64,000 bases of DNA from positions 868,001-932,000 of the forward strand of contig NZ_JAAGOW010000002.1 of assembly GCF_010499245.1 (NCBI RefSeq), in the 5' to 3' direction. A model generated the notes under the pieces. That model had not been told where the DNA came from and searched no databases. It worked only from the letters and a program-made list of their open reading frames with translations. The DNA is from Variovorax sp. WS11 (lineage in GTDB: Bacteria; Pseudomonadota; Gammaproteobacteria; Burkholderiales; Burkholderiaceae_C). Made by a program: the position numbers and the translations under genes. This document shows, piece after piece, positions 18,646 to 27,298 of this stretch (within the stretch, counting starts at the first letter, position 1; every line of letters starts with the position of its first letter).

Positions 18646-18788
18646 CGTGAAGCCCTTCCGTGGGGAGGCGATTTTGGCACGAAATGTCAAGCGAAAGGCA
18701 TCAATTGCAAAGCGCCAACACAGCGCGAATCCTACAGTTCGATCACTGTCCGAGCCCCCTGAAGCTCGAGGCAAAGAAGGAGACAAAC
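18646..18788. promoter_or_regulatory. Divergent promoter region, AraC gene / catabolic cluster
   Basis: 143-base intergenic region between the AraC-type regulator and the dioxygenase gene. It should hold both promoters and the regulator site. The 5' leader of the dioxygenase carries an AAGGAG ribosome-binding site just before ATG 18789. I could not assign a convincing -35/-10 pair. Confidence 0.5.
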
Positions 18789-19832
18789 ATGAAGATCGAA
18801 GCGCTGACATGCGCCATAGGCGCGCAGCTCCAAGGCGTCAACCTTGCCGACGCAGTGCGCAGCGAGGACTTGTTCTCGGAGATCAAGGCTGCACTGCTGC
18901 GCCACAAGGTGCTGTTCCTGCGCGACCAGACCTTCAGCCGCGAGGACCACGTGGCCTTCGCTCGGCGCTTTGGCGAACTGGAAGACCATCCCGTTGCCGG
19001 CAGCGATCCCGAGCACCCCGGGCTGGTGCGCATCTACAAGACGCCCGATGCCCCCAACGATCGCTATGAGAACAGCTGGCACACGGACGCGACCTGGCGC
19101 GAGGTGCCGCCGATGGGCTGTGTGCTGCGCTGCATCGAGTGCCCGCCGGTGGGCGGAGACACCATGTGGGTGAACATGGCGCTGGCCTACGAAAAGCTGC
19201 CTGAGCACATCAAGACGCTGATCGCCCCGCTGCGGGCCCGCCACAGCATCGAGGCGACCTTCGGCGCGGCCATGCCGGCCGAGAAGCGGCTGACGCTCAA
19301 GGCACAGTTCCCGGACGCCGAGCATCCCGTGGTTCGCACGCACCCCGAAACGGGCGAGAAGGTGCTGTTCGTCAACAGCTTCACCACGCACTTCACCAAC
19401 TTCCACACGCCGGCCAACGTGCGCTACGGGCAGGACTTCGTGCAGGGCTCGTCGTCGCTGCTGCAGTACCTGCTCGGCCAGGCCACGATTCCCGAGTACC
19501 AGGTGCGCTGGCGCTGGCAGCCGAACAGCGTGGCGATCTGGGACAACCGGGCCACGCAGCACTACGCGGTGATGGACTACCCGCCCTGCCATCGCAAGAT
19601 GGAACGCGCAGGAATCATCGGCATCGCCGACCTTCTGAGCTGCCGCCCATCCCCCGCCGCCCTCCCCCTGCCGCCCCTCCCTGCCGCCTTCGACATTCCC
19701 CCGGAGCATTCAATAATGAACTTCCTCGACGGTCACCTGTTCCCCGAGAACCAGCGCAGCCGCTGGTCATCACCGCGGCGCCCTACGCGCCCTCGTGGGT
19801 GCCTTCCGATTTTCCCGGCGAGATCGCCGTGA
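18789..19832 (+). CDS. TauD/TfdA-family Fe(II)/2-oxoglutarate dioxygenase, abnormal 3' end
   Basis: The TauD/TfdA domain spans about residues 1-278: start MKIEALTCAIGAQLQGVNL, iron ligands HTD in ENSWHTDATW, a substrate-side TMWVNM segment, and the distal His with 2-oxoglutarate Arg in NRATQHYAVMDY...CHRKMERAG. Such enzymes hydroxylate C-H bonds, often next to sulfonate, ether or carboxylate groups. Homology stops near 19620, but no in-frame stop follows: the frame runs through a Pro/Leu-rich tail into the start of the BKACE gene and ends only at 19832. A lost stop by indel is more likely than a true extension; a TGA in another frame lies at 19636. Confidence 0.8.
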   Translation: MKIEALTCAIGAQLQGVNLADAVRSEDLFSEIKAALLRHKVLFLRDQTFSREDHVAFARRFGELEDHPVAGSDPEHPGLVRIYKTPDAPNDRYENSWHTDATWREVPPMGCVLRCIECPPVGGDTMWVNMALAYEKLPEHIKTLIAPLRARHSIEATFGAAMPAEKRLTLKAQFPDAEHPVVRTHPETGEKVLFVNSFTTHFTNFHTPANVRYGQDFVQGSSSLLQYLLGQATIPEYQVRWRWQPNSVAIWDNRATQHYAVMDYPPCHRKMERAGIIGIADLLSCRPSPAALPLPPLPAAFDIPPEHSIMNFLDGHLFPENQRSRWSSPRRPTRPRGCLPIFPARSP

Positions 19833-20776
19833 CGATGGAAGAGCAGATCCAGAAGGCGGTGGACTGCTATGAGGCCGGCGCCACCGTGCTGCACCTTCAT
19901 GTGCGCGAGCTGGACGGCAAGGGCTCCAAGCGGCTGTCCAAGTTCAACGAACTGATCGCCGGCGTGCGCGACCGCGTGCCGGAGATGATCATTCAGGTGG
20001 GCGGCTCCATCAGCTTTGCGCCCGAGACCGACGGCGCAGCCGCCAAGTGGCTGAGCGACGACACCCGCCACATGCTGGCGGAACTGGACCCCAAGCCCGA
20101 CCAGGTGACGGTGACGATCAACACCTCGCAAATGAACATCCTGGAGCAGTTCGACGCCCGGGACATCCAGGGCACTTCGATGGAGGACCCGGTCGTCTTC
20201 AATGCCTACAAGGAGATGACCGTGCCGGCCCAGCCCGGCTGGGCCGAGGAGCACATCCGCCGCCTGTCGGCCGCGGGCATCCAGAGCGCCTTCCAGTGCT
20301 ACAACATCAACAGCTTCGAGTCGGTCGAGCGCCTGATGCGGCGCGGCATCTACAAGGGCCCGCTGGCCTTGAACTGGGTGGCGATCGGCGGCGGCATGGA
20401 CGCGCCGAACATCTACAACCTGGCCAACTTCGTGCGGGCCGTGCCCGATGGCGCGATGTTGACGGTGGAAAGCTCGGTGCTCAACGTGCTCCCGGTCAAC
20501 ATGATGGGCATCGCCATGGGGCTGCATGTGCGCTGCGGCACCGAAGACAACCTCTGGAACCAGTCGCGCAGCGCAAAGATCGGCACCGTGGCGCAGATCG
20601 AGCAGCTGGTGCGCATTGCCGGCGAGTTCGGCCGCCCCATCGCGACCGCCCAGCAGGCGCGCGAGATCTGCAAGATCGGCGTGTTCTACGACACGGTCGA
20701 AGAGACGCTGCTGGCCAACGGCTTCGCACCCAATCGCAATGGCGGCCAGCAGGGCTTCCTGCGCAAGGCCGCCTGA
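19716..20776 (+). pseudogene. BKACE (DUF849) beta-keto acid cleavage enzyme, one frameshift
   Basis: BKACE proteins condense a beta-keto acid with acetyl-CoA to give acetoacetate and a new CoA ester, using a Zn ion. The family N-terminus MNFLDGHLFPENQR begins at ATG 19716 with a GGAG site nine bases upstream. The frame breaks after NQR near 19756 and resumes one base out with PLVITAAPYAPSW, then SDFPGEIAVTMEEQI and the zinc HxH in VLHLHVRELDGK. One missing base accounts for the break; the remaining 325 codons are intact to 20776. An in-frame ATG at 19799 would miss the first strand and the likely glutamate ligand. Immediately followed by a TctC gene. Frameshift may be a consensus error. Confidence 0.82.
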
Positions 20777-20795
20777 GCGCGGCACAGGAGCATCC

Positions 20796-21767
20796 ATGAA
20801 GCGCTTTTTCAGTCTCGGCCTGTGTGCCGCGCTCGCCGCCGCCGGGCTGCTGCCGGCTTCGGCATCTGCCTTCGCCGACAAGCCGGTCAAGATGATCGTG
20901 CCTGCCCCGCCAGGAGGCACCATCGACGTCATGGCGCGCATCGTGAGCGATCAGCTCTCGCGCGACATCGGCCAGCCGGTGGTGGTCGAGAACAAGCCGG
21001 GCGCCGGCGGCTCCATTGCGGTGAAGTACCTGCTCTCGCAGCCGGCCGACGGCCAGACGCTGATGGTGACGGCCAGCAACGTGCTCACCGAGGTGCCGCA
21101 CGTGCTCAAGGGCGGCTTCGATCCGCTCAAGGACATCAAGCCCATCTCGCTGATGGCGCTCTCCTCCCTGCTCTTCATCTCTTCGCCGCAGTTCCCGGCC
21201 AAGGACGCGAAGGAGGCCATCGCCTACGTGAAGGCGCATCCCGGCCAGGTGTCCTATGCCTCCTACAGCGCGGGAACGGCATCCCAGTACGCCGGCGCCA
21301 TCCTGAACAAGGCGGCGGGGCTGGACATGCAGCATGTGCCCTACCCGGGGTCGGCGCCGGCGCTGGCCCAGTTGATGGGCGGCCAGGTTCCGCTCATGTT
21401 CGACGGCGCCGTCACCTCCAAGAACCTGATTGCTGCGGGGAAGGTGCGGCTGCTGGCGGTCGCGACCAAGGCCCGCATGCCGGAGTTTCCCAACGTGCCC
21501 ACGCTCACGGAGCTGGGCTACCCGGCGCTGAACTTCAGCAACTGGACGGGCGTGATCGCCTCGTCCCAGATGCCGGCACCGGTGGCCGAGAAGATTCATG
21601 CGGCGCTGCAGAAGGTCGCGGCGAATGCAACGGTGCGTGAGCGCCTGATCAGTGCCGGCTTCGAGCCGATGCCGGAACGTTCGCTGGCGCAGGCGCAAAG
21701 CCAGCTGCGGGAGGAATTCGACCGCAACGCCGACATCGTCAAGACCTTCAACATCAAGCTCGACTGA
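20796..21767 (+). CDS. Bug/TctC-type tripartite tricarboxylate transporter binding protein
   Basis: 323 aa periplasmic binding protein. Signal peptide MKRFFSLGLCAALAAAGLLP...SA is followed by the family core: DKPVKMIVPAPPGGTIDVMAR, QPVVVENKPGAGG, and later the AELG/FPNVPTLTELGY segment. Bug proteins bind carboxylates or related small organic acids. ATG 20796 follows the BKACE stop by 19 bases with a CAGGAG site. No TctA/TctB membrane subunits are present here; the catabolic neighbours suggest the ligand is the precursor degraded by this cluster. Confidence 0.9.
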   Translation: MKRFFSLGLCAALAAAGLLPASASAFADKPVKMIVPAPPGGTIDVMARIVSDQLSRDIGQPVVVENKPGAGGSIAVKYLLSQPADGQTLMVTASNVLTEVPHVLKGGFDPLKDIKPISLMALSSLLFISSPQFPAKDAKEAIAYVKAHPGQVSYASYSAGTASQYAGAILNKAAGLDMQHVPYPGSAPALAQLMGGQVPLMFDGAVTSKNLIAAGKVRLLAVATKARMPEFPNVPTLTELGYPALNFSNWTGVIASSQMPAPVAEKIHAALQKVAANATVRERLISAGFEPMPERSLAQAQSQLREEFDRNADIVKTFNIKLD

Positions 21768-21836
21768 GCTTCGACGCCACCGCCGGAAGGTGCTGCATGC
21801 CGAGCGCCTCGACACCGAAAAAACAGGAGACATGAC

Positions 21837-22808
21837 ATGGCCAAAGCCATCCGCTTTTACGAGACCGGCACGCCCGAGGTGCTGAAACTGGAAGACGTCG
21901 AGGTCGGCGATCCCGCCCCCGGCCAGGCCCGCGTGCGCCACAGCTACATCGCGCTGAACTTCATCGACATCTATTTCCGGACCGGGCGCTATCCGCTCGC
22001 GCTGCCCAACGGGCTGGGCTCCGATGCGGTAGGCGTGGTCGAAGCCGTGGGCCCGGGCGTGACGGACATCCGGGTGGGTGACCGCGTGGGCTACCTCATC
22101 GGGCCGCAGGGCGCGTACTCGCAGGTGCGCGTGATGCCGGCCGAGGTGCTGATCCCGCTGCCCGACGGCGTGTCGGACCGCACGGCCGCCACCTTGATGA
22201 TGAAGGGCATGACGGCGCAGTACCTGTTCCGCCAGGTGTTTCCGCTCCAGGGCGGCGAGACCATCCTCTACCACGCGGCGGCCGGCGGCGTGGGCCTGAT
22301 CGCCTGCCAATGGGCGCGCGCCATGGGCGTGACCATGATCGGCACCGTCAGCACCGACGAGAAGGCCGAGCTCGCCAAGGCCAACGGCTGCGCCCACACC
22401 ATCGTGACCTCGCGCGAGGACATCGTCCAGCGCGTCAAGGAGATCACCGACGGCAAAGGCGTGCCGGTGGTCTACGACTCGGTGGGCAAGGACACGCTCG
22501 CGGCCTCGCTGGATTGCCTGCAGCCTCGCGGCTCGCTGGTCAGCAACGGCACATCGTCGGGCCCGGTGGTGATCGACTCGCAGATGCTGGCCGCCAAAGG
22601 TTCGCTGTGGGTCACGCGGCCGGCGATGGTGCACTACATCCAGCCGCGTGCCCACATGCTGGACATGGCCCGCGAACTGTTCGACCACGTGCTGGCCGGC
22701 CGCATCGTCAGCGAGCCCAAGCAGGTGTTCCCGCTTGCGGATGCGGCCGAAGCCCATCGCGCGCTGGAGTCGCGCAAGACCACCGGATCGACCGTCCTCG
22801 TGCCCTGA
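21837..22808 (+). CDS. Quinone oxidoreductase-like MDR protein (QOR family)
   Basis: 323 aa medium-chain dehydrogenase/reductase. The N-terminal GroES-like domain (KAIRFYETGTPEVLKLEDV, YIALNFIDIYFRTG) leads to the NADPH Rossmann motif AAAGGVGLIACQWARAMG near residue 150. The zinc-ligand cysteines of true alcohol dehydrogenases are absent, as in QOR (NADPH:quinone reductase). The exact electron acceptor or enoyl substrate is unknown; in this cluster it could reduce an unsaturated intermediate. GGAG site before ATG 21837. Confidence 0.9.
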   Translation: MAKAIRFYETGTPEVLKLEDVEVGDPAPGQARVRHSYIALNFIDIYFRTGRYPLALPNGLGSDAVGVVEAVGPGVTDIRVGDRVGYLIGPQGAYSQVRVMPAEVLIPLPDGVSDRTAATLMMKGMTAQYLFRQVFPLQGGETILYHAAAGGVGLIACQWARAMGVTMIGTVSTDEKAELAKANGCAHTIVTSREDIVQRVKEITDGKGVPVVYDSVGKDTLAASLDCLQPRGSLVSNGTSSGPVVIDSQMLAAKGSLWVTRPAMVHYIQPRAHMLDMARELFDHVLAGRIVSEPKQVFPLADAAEAHRALESRKTTGSTVLVP

Positions 22809-22837
22809 TCCACCTTCAACCTGAAAGCACACGTCCC

Positions 22838-24466
22838 ATGAACGGTTTGATGATGGATCGGCCATTGCTGATCTCCAGCCTGCTCACGCATGCAGAGAGC
22901 CAGCACGGCGACCAGGAGATCGTGTCGCGCCGCGTCGAAGGCGACCTGCACCGCATGACCTACCGCGAACTCGGCCAACGGGCGCGCCGGCTGGCCAATG
23001 CCCTGGCCGCGCATGGCATCGGGCATGGCGAGCGCGTGGCCACGCTGGCCTGGAACGGGCACCGCCACATGGAGCTCTACTACGCCGTGTCCGGCTCGGG
23101 CGCCGTGCTGCATACGGTCAACCCACGCCTGCATGCCGATCAGGCGGCTTGGATCGCCGAGCACGCAGTAGACCAGATCCTGTTCTTCGACCTCAGCTTC
23201 CTCCCCCTGGTCGAGACGATCGCGCCCCGCGTGGCCTCCATCAAGGCCTTCGTCGCCATGACCGACCGGGCACACATGCCCGCCTCCACGACGATCCCGA
23301 ACCTGCTGTGCTACGAGGAGTTGCTCGAAGCCCATTCGCCCGCGTTCGACTGGCCCGAGTTCGACGAGCGCTCGGCCTCGTCGCTGTGCTACACGTCCGG
23401 CACCACCGGCAATCCCAAGGGCGTGCTCTACAGCCACCGCTCCACGGTGTTGCACGCCTACGCCGCGGCGCTGCCGGATGCGCTCTGCTACTCCGGCAGC
23501 GATACCGTGCTGCCCGTGGTGCCCATGTTTCATGTGAACGCCTGGGGCATTCCGTACATCGCCTGCATGGTGGGCGCCAAGCTGGTGTTCCCCGGGCCGC
23601 GGCTCGACGGCCCGTCGCTGCACGAGTTGTTCGAGGCCGAAGGCGTCACGGTGTCCGCCGGCGTGCCGACCGTGTGGCAGGGCCTCCTTGCGCATGTGGA
23701 AGCCAACGGGTTGAAGTTCAGCACCATGCGCCGCACCGTCATCGGCGGTTCGGCCTGCCCGCCCGCCATGGTGCAGTCCTTCCAGGAGCGCCATGGCGTG
23801 CAGGTGGTGCACGCCTGGGGCATGACGGAAACCAGCCCGCTGGGGTCGGTGTGCAGGCTCCAGACGCGGCATCTGGAACTCGATGCGTCGCAGCGCCTTG
23901 CCATCCAGGCCAAGCAGGGCCGCGCGGTGTTCGGCGTGGAGATGAAGATCGTCGATGCCCACGGCGAGCGCCTGCCGAACGACGGACTGGTGACGGGCGA
24001 ACTGATGGTGCGGGGGCCCTGGATCGCTTCCGGCTACTACCGCGGCGAAGGTGCCGGCCCCGTGGTGGACGGCTGGTTCCCCACCGGCGACGTGTCGACC
24101 ATCGACGCCGAGGGCTTCATGCAGATCAGCGACCGCAGCAAGGACGTGATCAAGTCGGGCGGCGAGTGGATCGGCTCCATCGACCTGGAGAACATTGCCG
24201 TCGCGCACCCCGCGGTGGCGGCCGCCGCCTGCATTGCCGCGCGCCACCCCAAGTGGGACGAGCGACCGCTGCTGATCGTGGTGAAGAAGCCCGGGCATGA
24301 GCTGTCGCGCGACGAACTGCTCGGCTTCTACGAAGGAAAGATCGCCAGATGGTGGACACCGGACGACGTGGTGTTCGTCGACAGCATCCCCCTGGGCGGA
24401 ACCGGCAAGGTGCAGAAGAACGTGCTGCGCGACGCGTGGCGCGACCACTTGCTGGCCCAGGCTTGA
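22838..24466 (+). CDS. Fatty-acyl/3-methylmercaptopropionyl-CoA ligase-like AMP-binding enzyme
   Basis: 542 aa. The ANL superfamily is clear from the P-loop CYTSGTTGNPKGVLYSHRS (about residue 185), the adenylate-binding HAWGMTETSPLG, the FPTGDVSTID hinge region and the catalytic-lysine motif GGTGKVQKN near the end. It activates a carboxylic acid to its CoA thioester with ATP. The sequence resembles medium/long-chain and DmdB-type ligases, so substrate chain length is uncertain. It sits in the same direction between the QOR and the porin and probably supplies the CoA ester that downstream or BKACE chemistry uses. Confidence 0.9.
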   Translation: MNGLMMDRPLLISSLLTHAESQHGDQEIVSRRVEGDLHRMTYRELGQRARRLANALAAHGIGHGERVATLAWNGHRHMELYYAVSGSGAVLHTVNPRLHADQAAWIAEHAVDQILFFDLSFLPLVETIAPRVASIKAFVAMTDRAHMPASTTIPNLLCYEELLEAHSPAFDWPEFDERSASSLCYTSGTTGNPKGVLYSHRSTVLHAYAAALPDALCYSGSDTVLPVVPMFHVNAWGIPYIACMVGAKLVFPGPRLDGPSLHELFEAEGVTVSAGVPTVWQGLLAHVEANGLKFSTMRRTVIGGSACPPAMVQSFQERHGVQVVHAWGMTETSPLGSVCRLQTRHLELDASQRLAIQAKQGRAVFGVEMKIVDAHGERLPNDGLVTGELMVRGPWIASGYYRGEGAGPVVDGWFPTGDVSTIDAEGFMQISDRSKDVIKSGGEWIGSIDLENIAVAHPAVAAAACIAARHPKWDERPLLIVVKKPGHELSRDELLGFYEGKIARWWTPDDVVFVDSIPLGGTGKVQKNVLRDAWRDHLLAQA

Positions 24467-24503
24467 GAAACGCATGACCATTCACTGTGAGGAGAAACAA
24501 ACC

Positions 24504-25733
24504 ATGAAGAAAAACGTGCTGGCGCTGTGCGCGCTCGCCGCTGCGGGAACTGCCGCGGCGCAATCGTCCGTCACCATGTTCGGCGTCGTGGATGCCGGCA
24601 TCAGCTACTACAGCGTCAAGAGCCGATCCTTTGGCCTGACGCCGCCGCGCGAGGTGACGCAGAGCCAGAAGGTGCTGTCGAGCTCGGGCTACAACTCCAG
24701 CAGGTTCGGCTTTCGAGGGAGCGAAGACCTGGGCGGCGGGCTGGCGGCGAGCTTCTGGCTGGAAGCGCCGGTGGCCAACGACTCGGGCGCCAGCGGCATC
24801 GCGAACTTCGGCCGCCGCTCCACCGTGAGCCTGTCCGGCCCCTTCGGCGAGATTCGGCTGGGCCGCGACTACACCGCCTCCTTCTGGAACGATGCCGTGT
24901 TCGATCCCTTCGGCGTCAACGGCGTCGGCACCAACCTGATCGCGGTCGTCAACAGCAACCTGGCCGCTTCACGGGCGCTGGCCACCGGCGGGGTTTTGGG
25001 CGGGGGGCTGTCTGCCGGGACCGACAGCTATCTGCGCACGAGCAATGCCGTCAGCTACTTCCTGCCGCCGGGACTGGGCGGCATCTACGGGCAGGTGCAG
25101 TACGCGCTTCACGAGAACGTGGACGTCAGCACCGCGCTCGCCGGGACATCCGAGCGCGGGCGCTATGTGGGCGGCCGCCTGGGCTGGACCGACAGCAAGG
25201 CCGACGTGGCGCTGGGCTACGGTGAAAGCACCTTGGTCAGCACCCTGCCCGGCGGCGAGAAGATCAAGAGCCTGAACATCGGCGGCTCCTACGACTTCGG
25301 GGTGGCGAAGGTCCTCGCCGAATGGTCGCGCGTGCGCGATGTGCGCGATGGAACCGCGACCCTCCCCGTCCGGCTGACGGACCGCTACGACGGCCTCGTC
25401 GCCGGCGTGAATGTGCCGGTGGGGCCGGGCGTCATCCGCGCATCGCTTGCGCGGGTCAACTTCAAGAACGGCAACGGCCTGCCGGACAGCGATGCCTCGG
25501 TCAACAAGCTGGCGCTGGGCTATGTGCACCACCTGTCCAAGCGCACGGCCTTGTACGCGTCAGTGGCGCGCATCCGCGTGCGAAACGGCCACAACAATCC
25601 GACGGTGATGGGCGTCACCCCGCTGGTGCTGAGTCTCCCGGCCATCCTGCCTCAGCCTGCCTATGTCAGCACCGGCGGCATGGAGCCTCGCAGTTCCTAC
25701 GGCTACGACTTTGGCCTCCGGCACGCGTTCTGA
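24504..25733 (+). CDS. Gram-negative porin (Comamonadaceae Porin_4 type)
   Basis: 409 aa outer-membrane beta-barrel. A signal peptide (MKKNVLALCALAAAGTAAAQ) is followed by SSVTMFGVVDAGISYY, the usual first strand of betaproteobacterial trimeric porins. GSEDLGGGLAASFWLE and GEIRLGRDYTA follow, and the protein ends in a strand with terminal Phe (YGYDFGLRHAF), the BAM recognition signature. It ends the catabolic cluster, and such cluster-specific porins often admit the substrate. A GAGGAG-type site precedes ATG 24504. Confidence 0.92.
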   Translation: MKKNVLALCALAAAGTAAAQSSVTMFGVVDAGISYYSVKSRSFGLTPPREVTQSQKVLSSSGYNSSRFGFRGSEDLGGGLAASFWLEAPVANDSGASGIANFGRRSTVSLSGPFGEIRLGRDYTASFWNDAVFDPFGVNGVGTNLIAVVNSNLAASRALATGGVLGGGLSAGTDSYLRTSNAVSYFLPPGLGGIYGQVQYALHENVDVSTALAGTSERGRYVGGRLGWTDSKADVALGYGESTLVSTLPGGEKIKSLNIGGSYDFGVAKVLAEWSRVRDVRDGTATLPVRLTDRYDGLVAGVNVPVGPGVIRASLARVNFKNGNGLPDSDASVNKLALGYVHHLSKRTALYASVARIRVRNGHNNPTVMGVTPLVLSLPAILPQPAYVSTGGMEPRSSYGYDFGLRHAF

Positions 25734-25783
25734 TCTTCCGAGGGCGGCTGCCGGCAGCACTGTACGCAACGGGGGAAGTCCGA

Positions 25784-27298
25784 TCACCCCCTCGGAAAGC
25801 TGAAGCTGAAAGTCGTCCCACCGAGCCGCGACGAGCTCACGCGCACATCGCCTCTGTGCGCTCGTGCGACGGCACGCACGATGAAGAGGCCCAGCCCCAC
25901 GCTGCGTGCGGCACTCCCCGCGGAGTCGCCCCGCACCATGGGTTCGAAGAGCGATGCCTGTACCTCTGGCGCGATGGGCTCGCCCCAGTTGTGCACGGAA
26001 AGACTGGCCGTTTCTCCCCGAAGCGTCGAGGTCACCGTCACGGTGCCGCCGGGCTCGCCGTAAGCCATCGCATTGCTCACCAGGTTGCCGAGGAGCTGCG
26101 CCACGCGGTCCGCGTCGGCGATGCAGTGGCCTGTGCCTTCGGCGCGGTGGACGATGGCGCGGTCGGGGAATGCAAGCGCGAGCTCCTCCACGATCTTTGC
26201 GGCCAAGGCATGCAGGTCGAGGCTCGCGGCGGCGACCGCCAGGCCGCGCCCCACTCGCACGAGCGTGAAGTCGAGCAGTTCCTCGATCAGGCGCTGGGCG
26301 CGCTGCGCCGAACTGTCGACATGGCCGAGCACGCGAAGCCTGTCGGCGGAGGTCTCGCCACGTGCGAGCAGCTTCGCGCCCATGAGGATGGCGGACAGCG
26401 GATTGCGCAGGTCGTGGCTGACGATGCCCACCATCTGCTCTGCGAAAAGGGCCCTGTCGTGGGCACGCGCGCGCTCACGGGTCGATTCGGTAATGTCGCT
26501 CAGCACGCCGATGAAGTAGGCCAGGCTGCCGTCATCGTTGAAGAACCCATGTCCCGTGGACGCCACGGTCCGTCGAACACCATCGACGCCATCGAGCCTG
26601 TAGGTGCAGTTGTAGACCTCCTCGGTGCGCCCCAGCGCGCATTCCATGGCGTGGCGCTCGCTCTCGCGGTCGTCCGGCACAACCGCCGCGGCATAGAGCG
26701 CGTCGCTCACGCGCCGTGACGACGCGTATCCGAGCAATCGCGCCACATCGTCTTCATAGCGACGCGCGCCCGTTGCCGCATCCACGTCCCAGAGGAAGAG
26801 ATTGCCCAGCTTCAAGGCCTGTCTCAGCCGGGCCTGCGTCACCTTCAGTGCGGCCTGGGCTTCGCGTTCCTTCGTCACCAGGTCGTCGGCGCGCTTGCGC
26901 GCGGCGAGGAGCTCGCGCTCGTACTTGTTGCGCTCCTCGGCGACCACCATCGAGACCTCGTCGTAGCTGCCGGCCTCCGTGGCGCGCCGAATCGCGTTGA
27001 GCATCATCGGAAGGGTGTGTCCGTCCTTGTGGCGAAGGTCGAGCTTCACTTCGGACAGGGAGCCCTGCATGTCCAGGGTCGGCAGCCAGTGGGTCTGGTG
27101 GAAGATCCGGCCACCCATTGTGAAGAGTTCCTGAAGCCGCTTCTTGCCGACCAGCTCGTCGCGCTCCATGCCGAGCCAGGTGCAGAAGGTCTTGTTGACC
27201 TTCAGGATGGTGCCGGTGACGGTGGTGACGAGCAGGCCTGTCGGGAACTCATCGAAGAGTTGCTCGGCGTCCGGCAGTTCGGGAACGTGCTCGGCCAT
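25784..27298 (-). CDS. PAS-domain sensor histidine kinase
   Basis: 504 aa, no transmembrane segment, so cytoplasmic. N-terminal PAS domain about residues 10-120 (FPTGLLVTTVTGTILKVN), a second PAS/PAC region about 175-290 (LGNLFLWDVDAAT), then HisKA with phospho-acceptor H295 in GIVSHDLRNPLSAI. HATPase_c follows, with N-box LGNLVSNAMAYGE and G-box SVGLGLFIVRAV. It starts immediately after the stop of the RsbQ-like hydrolase (TGA then ATG), so the two are translationally coupled. No response regulator is next to it. PAS input fed by the hydrolase product is a reasonable hypothesis. Confidence 0.9.
   Translation of the reverse strand: MAEHVPELPDAEQLFDEFPTGLLVTTVTGTILKVNKTFCTWLGMERDELVGKKRLQELFTMGGRIFHQTHWLPTLDMQGSLSEVKLDLRHKDGHTLPMMLNAIRRATEAGSYDEVSMVVAEERNKYERELLAARKRADDLVTKEREAQAALKVTQARLRQALKLGNLFLWDVDAATGARRYEDDVARLLGYASSRRVSDALYAAAVVPDDRESERHAMECALGRTEEVYNCTYRLDGVDGVRRTVASTGHGFFNDDGSLAYFIGVLSDITESTRERARAHDRALFAEQMVGIVSHDLRNPLSAILMGAKLLARGETSADRLRVLGHVDSSAQRAQRLIEELLDFTLVRVGRGLAVAAASLDLHALAAKIVEELALAFPDRAIVHRAEGTGHCIADADRVAQLLGNLVSNAMAYGEPGGTVTVTSTLRGETASLSVHNWGEPIAPEVQASLFEPMVRGDSAGSAARSVGLGLFIVRAVARAHRGDVRVSSSRLGGTTFSFSFPRG

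Noticed and set aside
25736..25797. Inverted repeat TTCCGAGGG ... CCCTCGGAA after the porin gene
   Set aside because: The arms are 44 bases apart and one overlaps the kinase stop region, with no T run, so it was not called a terminator; a nested GCTGCCGGCAGC palindrome was also noted without function.
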